A stretch of 7,099 nucleotides of DNA from an uncultured Oscillospiraceae bacterium (GTDB taxonomy: Bacteria > Bacillota > Clostridia > Oscillospirales > Oscillospiraceae), in assembly GCA_934561725.1 (NCBI GenBank), contig CAKTGW010000051.1, positions 1 to 7,099 of the forward strand. The letters run 5' to 3'. The translations under genes were made by a program, and so were the position numbers. The notes under the pieces were generated by a model. That model had not been told where the DNA came from. It saw nothing but the letters and a program-made list of their open reading frames with translations, and did no database searches. Of the stretch, positions 1 through 6,431 are shown piece after piece (the first letter of the stretch is position 1; each line of letters opens with the position of its first letter).

Positions 1-113
1 AGGTACTGACCATGCTCCGCGAAAACCGCGCTAAGCTGGACGAGCTGGCCAAGTTCCTCTATGAAAAGGAGACCATCACCGGCGATGAATTCATGCAGAT
101 CCTGAACGCCTGA
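1..113 (+). CDS. ftsH: C-terminal end of ATP-dependent zinc metalloprotease FtsH (partial)
   Basis: Only the last 36 codons and a TGA stop (111-113) are present, read in the frame that begins at base 3; the gene starts left of the window. The peptide includes LRENRAKLDELAKFLYEKET and ends in GDEFMQILNA. This fits the helical C-terminal end of the M41 peptidase domain of FtsH, where a run of Asn-Arg, Leu-x-x-Leu-Ala and Glu-Thr-(Ile/Leu)-x-Gly-x-Glu-(Phe) is typical. FtsH is a membrane-anchored hexameric AAA+ protease that degrades misfolded membrane proteins and some regulators. The AAA and HExxH parts are not visible, so the call rests on a short tail. The gene converges on the tetrapyrrole operon and shares its terminator; no functional link is implied. 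Confidence 0.75.
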   Translation, partial: VLTMLRENRAKLDELAKFLYEKETITGDEFMQILNA

Positions 114-126
114 GCCAAAAGCTGTT

Positions 127-171
127 AAAACGCCCCCGGATACGGAGCTTTTCCGTATCCGGGGGCGTTTT
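127..171. terminator. Bidirectional intrinsic terminator between ftsH and hemL
   Basis: The left arm (127-146) and right arm (152-171) are perfect 20-base reverse complements around a 5-base loop (147-151). The core is GC-rich (CGCCCCCGG / CCGGGGGCG) and the outer ends are AAAA and TTTT. Read on the plus strand, the hairpin ends in a T run 14 bases after the ftsH stop. Read on the minus strand, it begins 3 bases after the hemL stop and also ends in TTTT. This symmetry is what a terminator shared by two convergent genes should show. The T tracts are short, so efficiency is unknown. Confidence 0.9.
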
Positions 172-174
172 ACA

Positions 175-1455
175 CTATAATTGAGCAAAGGTCTCTTCAA
201 CAGCCTGAACGGTCTGGGCGATCAGCTCGTCAGTATGCGATGCGGAGACAAACATGGCCTCAAACTGTGCCGGGGCAAGCGCGATCCCCCGCTCCAGCAT
301 ACCGCCGAAATAGCGGGCATAACGTGCCAGATCACTCCCTTTGGCATCGATATACGAGCTCACCCCTGTGGGAACAAAGAAGGGAGAGAGCAGTGAGCCG
401 ATCTGATTGATAGCCACCGGGATCCCTGCACGATCTGCAGTCGTGCGCATTTTTTCCGCCAGAACTGCACCCTTGCGTCCGATCTCCTCATACACCTGCG
501 GATGTGCCTGTAAATAGCGCAGCTGGGCAAGTCCCGCCGCCATTGCCACCGGATTTCCGGACAGAGTCCCTGCCTGATATACATTGCCGCAGGGCGCCAC
601 ATGCTCCATCAGTGCCCGGCTCCCGCAATACGCACCCACGGGCATACCGCCGCCGATAATTTTACCAAAGGTGACCAGATCGGCACGCACACCATAGTAT
701 TCCTGGGCGCCGCCCAGTCCCAGCCGGAAACCGGTGATGACCTCGTCGAAAATCAGCAGCGCACCGTACCGGTCGCAAAGGCTGCGCAGTCCCTCCAAGA
801 ATCCGGGTGCAGGCCCCACGACTCCCATATTGGCCGCTACAGGCTCTACGATCACAGCTGCTACCTGGTTTTCATGGGCCAAAAACAGTTCCTCCACGCT
901 GGACAGATCATTGAACTGCGCCGTCAGTGTGTGCTTTGCAATGTCCGCCGGGACGCCTGCCGAACTGGGGCATCCCCCGGCCAGAGCCGATGACCCCGCT
1001 TCTACCAGCATGCTGTCGCTGTGTCCGTGGTAGCAGCCGGCAAATTTGATCAGCTTATCTTTTCCCGTTACACCCCGGGCAAGCCTCAGCGCACTCATGA
1101 CCGCTTCAGTGCCGGAATTGACCATGCGGACCATCTCAATGTTGGGGACACACTGGACCATCAGTTCAGCAATTTCGACCTCGCGCCGTGTGGGCGCGCC
1201 AAAGCTGAGCCCGTCCCTGACTGCAGCCTCTACCGCCTCCCGGATAACAGGGTGATTGTGGCCGAGGATCATCGGTCCCCAGGAACAGACATAATCGATA
1301 TAGCGCCGCCCATCCTCACCCCAGATATAAGGCCCGTCCGCCCGTGTAATGAATCGGGGTGCCATATTGACCGCCCGGTAAGCCCGTACCGGAGAGTTTA
1401 CACCGCCGGGCAAAACATTTTGTGCCCGCCGGAACAGCTCCTCAGAAATTCCCAT
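175..1455 (-). CDS. hemL: Glutamate-1-semialdehyde 2,1-aminomutase
   Basis: This is a cytosolic PLP enzyme that moves the amino group of glutamate-1-semialdehyde to give 5-aminolevulinate, the second step of the C5 pathway begun by HemA. The 426 residues match the usual family length. Visible signatures are LPGGVNSPVRAY near residues 15-26, NSGTEAVMSALRLARG (113-128), FDEVITGFR (236-244) and FGKIIGGGMPVGAY (263-276). Lys265 in the last motif is the expected Schiff-base lysine. The C-terminal LERGIALAPAQFEAMFVS is also typical and separates it from general class III aminotransferases. The ATG shares its A with the hemB stop (TGATG) and is preceded by GGGAG about 10 bases upstream. It is the last gene of the operon and stops with TAG just before the shared terminator. 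Confidence 0.97.
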   Translation of the reverse strand: MGISEELFRRAQNVLPGGVNSPVRAYRAVNMAPRFITRADGPYIWGEDGRRYIDYVCSWGPMILGHNHPVIREAVEAAVRDGLSFGAPTRREVEIAELMVQCVPNIEMVRMVNSGTEAVMSALRLARGVTGKDKLIKFAGCYHGHSDSMLVEAGSSALAGGCPSSAGVPADIAKHTLTAQFNDLSSVEELFLAHENQVAAVIVEPVAANMGVVGPAPGFLEGLRSLCDRYGALLIFDEVITGFRLGLGGAQEYYGVRADLVTFGKIIGGGMPVGAYCGSRALMEHVAPCGNVYQAGTLSGNPVAMAAGLAQLRYLQAHPQVYEEIGRKGAVLAEKMRTTADRAGIPVAINQIGSLLSPFFVPTGVSSYIDAKGSDLARYARYFGGMLERGIALAPAQFEAMFVSASHTDELIAQTVQAVEETFAQL

Positions 1456-2438
1456 CAGCCGATATCTCCCTTCTTTACAGCCTCAGCCAGCTCCAATGCG
1501 TAATATGTGATCAGCATGTCCGCACCGGCACGAAAAACGGCTACCGCACTCTCGCACATTACCCGGTATTCATCAATATAGCCCGCCTGAGCCGCGGCCT
1601 TGATCATAGCATATTCCCCGGATACCGAATAGGCACACAGCGGTTTATTGAAGCTGCTCCGGCAGCGGCTGATAATATCCAGATAGCTCAGTGCCGGCTT
1701 GACCATGATAATATCCGCACCCTCCTGCACATCCAGAGCCGTCTCATATAGTGCCTCGCGGCTGTTATGCATATCCATCTGATAGCCCCGCCGGTCGCCA
1801 AAGGCAGGCGCTGATCCAGCAGCCGCCCGGAACGGGCCATAGAAGGCCGAAGCATATTTTGCAGAATAAGCCATGATCGGCACATTGCAGAATCCGGCCT
1901 CATCCAGCTTGCGGCGGATATAGCCTACCCGCCCATCCATCATGTCTGAAGGTGCAACCATATCCGCACCAGCCCGGACGTGGGACAGCGCCACCCGTGC
2001 CAGCAGCTCCAATGTCGTATCATTGTCCACCTGTTCACCCTTCAAGGCACCGCAATGGCCGTGATCTGTATACTCGCACATGCACACATCCGTGATCACA
2101 TAAAAGTCGGGATATCCCGCCTTGATGACCCGAATTGCCTCCTGCACGATCCCATTTTCTGCCCAGGCCGATGAACCCGCACTGTCCTTATGCGCCGGAA
2201 TACCGAACAGCAGGCAGCTGCGTATTCCAGCATCCAGGCACTTGCGGATCACGCCGCCCAGGCTGTCCAAGCCATAGCGATACTGCCCGGGCATAGCCTC
2301 AATAGGTACGCATCCGGAAATGCCCTCCTCTACAAAAATAGGATAAATCAGGCTGTCCGCTGAAATATGCGTCTCCCGGCACAATCTGCGCACGGTATCG
2401 CAGGCACGCAGCCTGCGGGGTCTGTTAATCATGTCCAT
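1455..2438 (-). CDS. hemB: Delta-aminolevulinic acid dehydratase (porphobilinogen synthase)
   Basis: It condenses two 5-aminolevulinate molecules into porphobilinogen in the cytosol. With the ATG at 2438 the protein has 327 residues, the normal family size. The zinc-binding motif DVCMCEYTDHGHCG places Cys119, Cys121 and Cys129 where Zn-dependent enzymes carry them; Mg-type enzymes have Asp/Ala there instead. The two active-site lysines are visible as Lys194 (AYSAKYASAFYGPFR) and Lys247 (IIMVKPALSYLD), the latter forming the Schiff base. A longer reading from a TTG at 2474 adds 12 unconserved residues and has no convincing ribosome binding site, so it is rejected. AGAGGG seven bases before 2438 supports the chosen ATG; a second in-frame ATG six bases later is less well spaced. 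The start lies 14 bases inside the end of cobA-hemD. Confidence 0.97.
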   Translation of the reverse strand: MDMINRPRRLRACDTVRRLCRETHISADSLIYPIFVEEGISGCVPIEAMPGQYRYGLDSLGGVIRKCLDAGIRSCLLFGIPAHKDSAGSSAWAENGIVQEAIRVIKAGYPDFYVITDVCMCEYTDHGHCGALKGEQVDNDTTLELLARVALSHVRAGADMVAPSDMMDGRVGYIRRKLDEAGFCNVPIMAYSAKYASAFYGPFRAAAGSAPAFGDRRGYQMDMHNSREALYETALDVQEGADIIMVKPALSYLDIISRCRSSFNKPLCAYSVSGEYAMIKAAAQAGYIDEYRVMCESAVAVFRAGADMLITYYALELAEAVKKGDIG

Positions 2439-3945
2439 CTGGATTCCCTCTGTTTTTCTGAATTTTGATTGCAAGTTCGATCAGATCGTCGATCGTGGCA
2501 TTTTCTGCCGTATGTACAGACATGCCATATTTTTTCGCTTCATCGGCCGTCTGCGGGCCGATACACAGGCCGGTCACGCCGCGCAGAGGCGCATCTGCCC
2601 CCAACGAGGATACAAAGCCGCGAACCGTAGACGCCGAGGTAAAAGCCGCATAGATCTGTTCTCCAGCTGCCAGCCGCCTGCGCAGGTCCTCCGCATCCGG
2701 ATGGGCATATACTGTGCGGTAAACTGCCGCCTCATCATAGACTATTCCCGCCCGGTCAAGCGCCGCAGTCAAGCCCGGAGAACCGTTTTCGGCACGCGGG
2801 ATCAGCACTTTTCCATCAGCGCAGGCAGCCAGGCTCTCGCCCAGGTGCGCCGCATCATAGAGCTCCGGCATCAGATCCGCATGCAGGCCATAGGCAGCCA
2901 GAGCCCTTGCCGTACCCGCACCTATAACGGCAATACGTATACCGCCCAGAGCACGGCTGTCCAGTCCGTGGGAAGCAATCTCCTCACAAAAGCGCTCTAC
3001 ACCGGCCGGGCTGGTAAAGCACAGCCATGCATAGTCCCGCAAATGCCCGATCGCTGCATCCAGCGCCGGGCAGGGCGTAATGGACTGAATACATATGCAC
3101 GGATATTCTATCACCTGCGCACCCAAAGTGCGCAGCCTCTCCGTCAGTGTACCCGCCCGTTCCCTCGGCCGGGTCACAATGATCTGCATACCATGCAGCG
3201 GAAGCCGGTCAAACCAGTCAAACCGTTCCTTCAACGCACAGACCTTTCCTACAACCAGCACGGCCGGGCTTGAAATATGCATTTCATCCGCCCGCGCACC
3301 TAAAGCTCTCAGAGGCGCCGTGCAGCAGCGCTGCCCCGGCATGGTTCCCTGCTCTACCATGGCCGCCGGCATTTCCGGATCCATACCGGCTCCCAGAAGT
3401 CCGCGGATGATATCGTGCATGGATGCCACGCTCATCAGGAATACCAGTGTCCCTCTGGTATGCACCAGGGCCTCAAAGTCAATAGACAGGGGCTTTCCCG
3501 TGCGGGCATGCCCCGTGATAATATGCACCGATGAGCAGTAATCCCTATGCGTTGCCGGTATCCCCGCATAGGCCGGCGCTGCAATAGCACTGGTCACGCC
3601 TGGAACGACCTCAAAGGGTATCCCGTGTGTCTGCAGAAGCTCCAGTTCTTCGCCGCCGCGTCCGAATACAAACGGATCACCGCCCTTGAGCCGCACCACA
3701 CGCTTTCCTTCCAAGGCTTTATTCAGCAAAAGCAGATTGATCTCACTCTGCGGCATCTTGTGGCAGGCAGAGCGCTTACCCACATCTATTTTCTCCGCAT
3801 CCGCCGGGATCATCGCCATGACCTCCGGCCCGATCAGCCGATCATAAACCACTGTCTGCGCCTCCTGCAGCGCCCGGTATCCCTTCAGAGTCATCAGCCC
3901 GCCGTCACCGGGGCCTGCACCCACCAGCGTCACTTTTCCTCTCAT
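2425..3945 (-). CDS. cobA-hemD: Bifunctional uroporphyrinogen-III C-methyltransferase / uroporphyrinogen-III synthase
   Basis: A 506-residue fusion of two cytosolic enzymes. The N-terminal domain (about 1-245) is an SAM-dependent methyltransferase that converts uroporphyrinogen III to precorrin-2. It shows VTLVGAGPGDGGLMTLKG (5-22), VVRLKGGDPFVFGRGGEE (83-100) and PGVTSAIAAPAYAGIPATHR (115-134), all hallmarks of SUMT/CobA. The C-terminal domain (about 252-506) is uroporphyrinogen-III synthase, which cyclises hydroxymethylbilane with inversion of ring D; it begins MQIIVTRPRERAGTLTERL and carries FTSPAGVERF (310-319), AAVYRTVY (406-413) and FTSASTVRGF (435-444). Fusion of these two is known from clostridia and would hand the unstable product directly to the methyltransferase. 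The ATG overlaps the hemC stop as ATGA and has AGAGG 9 bases upstream. Product flow goes toward siroheme and cobalamin. Confidence 0.96.
   Translation of the reverse strand: MRGKVTLVGAGPGDGGLMTLKGYRALQEAQTVVYDRLIGPEVMAMIPADAEKIDVGKRSACHKMPQSEINLLLLNKALEGKRVVRLKGGDPFVFGRGGEELELLQTHGIPFEVVPGVTSAIAAPAYAGIPATHRDYCSSVHIITGHARTGKPLSIDFEALVHTRGTLVFLMSVASMHDIIRGLLGAGMDPEMPAAMVEQGTMPGQRCCTAPLRALGARADEMHISSPAVLVVGKVCALKERFDWFDRLPLHGMQIIVTRPRERAGTLTERLRTLGAQVIEYPCICIQSITPCPALDAAIGHLRDYAWLCFTSPAGVERFCEEIASHGLDSRALGGIRIAVIGAGTARALAAYGLHADLMPELYDAAHLGESLAACADGKVLIPRAENGSPGLTAALDRAGIVYDEAAVYRTVYAHPDAEDLRRRLAAGEQIYAAFTSASTVRGFVSSLGADAPLRGVTGLCIGPQTADEAKKYGMSVHTAENATIDDLIELAIKIQKNRGNPDGHD
2446..2451 (-). promoter_or_regulatory. 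Ribosome binding site that decides the hemB start
   Basis: The minus strand reads AGAGGG followed by a 7-base spacer and the ATG at 2438. It lies inside the HemD coding sequence. It favours the 327-residue HemB over the longer TTG-started reading and over the second ATG at 2432. Confidence 0.75.
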
Positions 3946-4808
3946 TGCGTCTTTCCTCTCAGCATAGCCTGTCCGAGCTTCTCTCCAAGGCGGACGGCCT
4001 CAGTGACCGCCCCGGTCATTTCGCCGACCCGCCCCGCAGTATCCATTCCCCACAGATGCAGCCCGTCTCCCGACACCTCGGCATACGCCGCAACAGGCGA
4101 GCTGCATCCGCCATCCAACACGCGCACGAAGGCGCGTTCGGCAGCAGCACATGCCCGCCCGGCAGCATTGTCAAACGCTCTAAGATAATATGTATCTGTT
4201 CCCGCCCGGCACTGCACAGCCAGGATCCCCTGTCCGGCAGCCGGAAGGATCTCCTCAACTGAAAAATAGCGGCTGATCCGATTTTCCAGTCCCAGCCTCT
4301 TTAATCCGGCAGCCGCCAGCACCAATGCCGAGAACTGTCCGCTGTCCAGCTTATCCAGGCGGGTCTGTACATTGCCCCGCACAGGTTCGACCCTCGCAGT
4401 CGGGTACAGTGCCCGCAGCTGAAGCTGCCTTCTGCGGCTGGAGCAGCCGATCGGTCCAGACAGATCCAGTTCCTCTACACCGGCCGGCAGGACCAGTACG
4501 TCTCTCGGATCCTCCCGAACAGAAAATGCCGCCAGCGGCAGCGCCGGGTCTTCTTCCATGGGCAGATCCTTGCAGCTGTGTACAGTCAGGTCTACGTGCC
4601 CTTCCAAAAGTGCCGTCTCCAGTTCCTTAACAAAAAGGCCCTTGCCGCCGATTTTATCCAGCGTGCGGTTCAATATCTTATCTCCGGTCGTTTTCATCGT
4701 TACCAGTTCAAGACCGATCTCCGGATAGGCTGCCCGTATGCTCTCCATAAGCAATTCAGCCTGCCGGACAGCAAGCCGGCTCTCCCTGCTGCCGATTTTC
4801 AGCTTCAT
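3942..4808 (-). CDS. hemC: Porphobilinogen deaminase (hydroxymethylbilane synthase)
   Basis: It polymerises four porphobilinogen units into the linear tetrapyrrole hydroxymethylbilane, the substrate of the HemD domain encoded next. The 288 residues are close to the usual 300-310. The start MKLKIGSRESRLAVRQAELL is canonical. VHSCKDLPM (76-84) holds the catalytic aspartate, Asp81, in place of the common HSMKD. LPAAGQGILAVQ (188-199) and LDGGCSSPVAAYA (231-243) are clear; Cys235 in the latter is the expected attachment site of the dipyrromethane cofactor. The ATG overlaps the stop of the dehydrogenase gene as ATGA and follows a strong GGAGG with a 7-base spacer. No defect is visible. Confidence 0.97.
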   Translation of the reverse strand: MKLKIGSRESRLAVRQAELLMESIRAAYPEIGLELVTMKTTGDKILNRTLDKIGGKGLFVKELETALLEGHVDLTVHSCKDLPMEEDPALPLAAFSVREDPRDVLVLPAGVEELDLSGPIGCSSRRRQLQLRALYPTARVEPVRGNVQTRLDKLDSGQFSALVLAAAGLKRLGLENRISRYFSVEEILPAAGQGILAVQCRAGTDTYYLRAFDNAAGRACAAAERAFVRVLDGGCSSPVAAYAEVSGDGLHLWGMDTAGRVGEMTGAVTEAVRLGEKLGQAMLRGKTQ

Positions 4809-5245
4809 TCAGTTTCCTCCAACATACGGCGGATCCTTCCGGCCGTACTTACTGTTTTCTCATGTGCGCTGCCAGATGACACCACGCCGGCCACGATGCC
4901 GTCTCCTACGCAGACTGCCGGAAAGAAGAAATCGCACTCATCCGGTGCATCCGCCACACTGGCCGGCACTCCGAGCGTCCGGGCGTCCTGGCCTACCCGG
5001 TAATTGACCGCGCGGCTGTCTGTTGCGGCAATACAAATAAAAGCCCCTTGCAGGTCTCCGGGCAGATAACCGCGCCGGACATGCACTGTACCGGGCACCG
5101 GCGGTGCTGCTGGATCGATCACTGTCACCTCTGCACCAAATTGCAGCAGAACATTTGCGCGGCGCGCGCCGACTTTTCCGCCGCCGACCACCACGGCACG
5201 GCGTCCGCGGAGATCCACAAACATAGGAAAACGCAGCTGTTCCAT
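4805..5245 (-). CDS. Precorrin-2 dehydrogenase (SirC/CysG N-terminal-domain type), short form
   Basis: It is expected to oxidise precorrin-2 to sirohydrochlorin with NAD+. The 146-residue protein opens with MEQLRFPMFVDLRGRRAVVV and the Rossmann motif VVGGGKVGARRA (19-30). CIAATDS (71-77) and SVADAPDECDFFFPAV (96-111) follow; Asp99 aligns with the conserved aspartate important for dehydrogenation in Met8p/CysG/SirC. The usual STGGxSPxLA stretch is replaced by SSGSAHEKTVSTAGRIRRML. Only the NAD-binding domain plus a short tail is present, so there is little room for the chelatase and dimerisation domain of Met8p or CysG; chelation probably falls to the CbiK-like protein. The ATG at 5245 is preferred to an upstream alternative at 5287, which adds 14 unconserved residues read through hemA. 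It begins 4 bases after the hemA stop. Confidence 0.92.
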   Translation of the reverse strand: MEQLRFPMFVDLRGRRAVVVGGGKVGARRANVLLQFGAEVTVIDPAAPPVPGTVHVRRGYLPGDLQGAFICIAATDSRAVNYRVGQDARTLGVPASVADAPDECDFFFPAVCVGDGIVAGVVSSGSAHEKTVSTAGRIRRMLEETE

Positions 5246-5249
5246 ACAC

Positions 5250-6431
5250 TCACCTCGTGCGGGCGCGGATCCCCTGCGCACAGGCATGCAGCTGCTCCGG
5301 ACTCAGGCTGTCTGATAGGCCGCCCAGCAGCAGTGCAATGGTCCTGTCGGCTGCTTCTTCGGCCGCCTCTCTCTCACGCAGCTCCATTTCCGGCTCAAAA
5401 TGCCAGCGCACACGGGCAAGTACAGCCTCCCGCAGTTCCTCCATGGCCGGTATACACTCCCGGTAATGGCACCAGTGATAAAACCGCTCCATATACTCAC
5501 TCACCAGGTTCTGTACACGCCGGTCCGTCTCTCCATCCAGCCCTGTATGGACGCCCAGATCATCAATATTATACAGGGCCGTCCACTGCCGTATCTCCGG
5601 CTCAATATCCCGCGGGATCGCCAGGTCGATCACAGCCTCCGGCTGCTTTTCCAGCCGGGCAAACTGTTCGGCCCGCACGGTATAGTGCGGACTGGTGGTT
5701 GCCGAGATCACAGCATCCATCTCTTCCATGGCGCAATAGCGCTCGTCATAGGGCACGACTGAACACCCCGCCGGTACCAGAGTCTCTCCCCGGCGATAGG
5801 ACCGCAGGGTGACTGTTACTTTCCCCCCTGCGTCCCGCAGCAGCGCTGCGGACAGCCGTCCCATTTCTCCGTTGCCGATGACCAGCACACGCCGGTTCGT
5901 AAGTCCGTCAAAAAGGTTTTCCAGCCGCCGCACAGCACTCTCTGCCGCTGAGCCCGATATGCCCTTCAGATGCAGCTCCGTCTTTACAGCCTTGCCGCAG
6001 GCCGCAGCATTTCGGAACAGCGTAGCCAAAACAGGATCCAGTGTTCCCTGCTCCTGAGCCAGCGCCGCTGCGGCCTTGACCTGAGTCAGGATCTGATCCT
6101 CACCCAATATCCGGGAATGCAGTCCGCAGCTGACCTCCATCAGATGGCGGAGGCAGTCCCGTCCCTTTCGGTTTATAAAAGCACTGTCAAAGTCATCATA
6201 ATCACAGCCGGAAAGCATGCACAGCAGTCTGCCCGGCTCCGCAAGCTCTTCTTCACAGGACAAATAGACCTCTGTTCGGTTGCAGGTGCTCAACAGCACC
6301 GCACCATGCACTGACGGCTGTACTGCCAGTTTTTGTACCATCTCCGCCGCAGCGGCTTTTGTAAACGCCATTTTCTCGCGCAGACTCAGTTCCGCCCGGC
6401 TGTGATCCAGCCCGGACATCAAAATTGTCAT
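5250..6431 (-). CDS. hemA: Glutamyl-tRNA reductase
   Basis: It reduces glutamyl-tRNA(Glu) with NADPH to glutamate-1-semialdehyde, the committed step of the C5 pathway, and normally works with HemL. The 393 residues are slightly fewer than the common 415-455. The catalytic domain (about 1-150) contains LLSTCNRTEVY with the nucleophilic Cys50, and HLMEVSCGLHSRILGEDQILTQVK-like sequence at 96-119, starting at His96. The NADPH domain follows with VLVIGNGEMG (182-191), AVISATTSPHY (240-250) and AVIDLAIPRDIEPEI (266-280). A helical dimerisation region fills 300-393. The stretch after the dinucleotide motif (about 205-235) lacks the usual NRT-x-x-RA-x-x-LA pattern and reads LRSYRRGETLVPAGCSVVPY, resembling a clostridial subtype as I recall it. 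The ATG shares a base with the chelatase stop (TAATG) and has AAGGAG 10 bases upstream. Confidence 0.96.
   Translation of the reverse strand: MTILMSGLDHSRAELSLREKMAFTKAAAAEMVQKLAVQPSVHGAVLLSTCNRTEVYLSCEEELAEPGRLLCMLSGCDYDDFDSAFINRKGRDCLRHLMEVSCGLHSRILGEDQILTQVKAAAALAQEQGTLDPVLATLFRNAAACGKAVKTELHLKGISGSAAESAVRRLENLFDGLTNRRVLVIGNGEMGRLSAALLRDAGGKVTVTLRSYRRGETLVPAGCSVVPYDERYCAMEEMDAVISATTSPHYTVRAEQFARLEKQPEAVIDLAIPRDIEPEIRQWTALYNIDDLGVHTGLDGETDRRVQNLVSEYMERFYHWCHYRECIPAMEELREAVLARVRWHFEPEMELREREAAEEAADRTIALLLGGLSDSLSPEQLHACAQGIRARTR
5253..5256 (-). promoter_or_regulatory. Ribosome binding site fixing the precorrin-2 dehydrogenase start
   Basis: The minus strand reads GAGG immediately followed by the hemA stop TGA (5252-5250), then four bases and the ATG at 5245, a 7-base spacer overall. 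A ribosome terminating hemA would sit on this site, which suggests coupled translation and supports the 146-residue product. Confidence 0.7.

Noticed and set aside
176..181. Perfect TATAAT on the plus strand just after the terminator
   Set aside because: No -35 element is present at the proper distance (the sequence there is the terminator arm) and it would only drive antisense RNA into hemL; it arises from the last HemL codon and stop.
2439..2474. Upstream TTG start giving a 339-residue HemB
   Set aside because: The 12 added residues are an out-of-frame reading of the HemD C-terminus and lack conservation, while a well-spaced AGAGGG supports the ATG at 2438.
2431..3273. Plus-strand open frame of 280 codons opposite cobA-hemD
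   Set aside because: It lies entirely opposite the well-conserved HemD and part of CobA; its composition is that of an antisense reading and no family is recognisable.
5246..5287. Upstream start giving a 160-residue dehydrogenase
   Set aside because: The 14 added residues come from the overlapping hemA end; the family normally starts close to the FPMFVDL motif and the GAGG site fits the ATG at 5245.
5048..5812. Long plus-strand open frame of 254 codons opposite hemA and the dehydrogenase gene
   Set aside because: Antisense shadow of conserved genes; the translation is rich in Pro, Arg, His and Ser with no recognisable domain and no good ribosome binding site.
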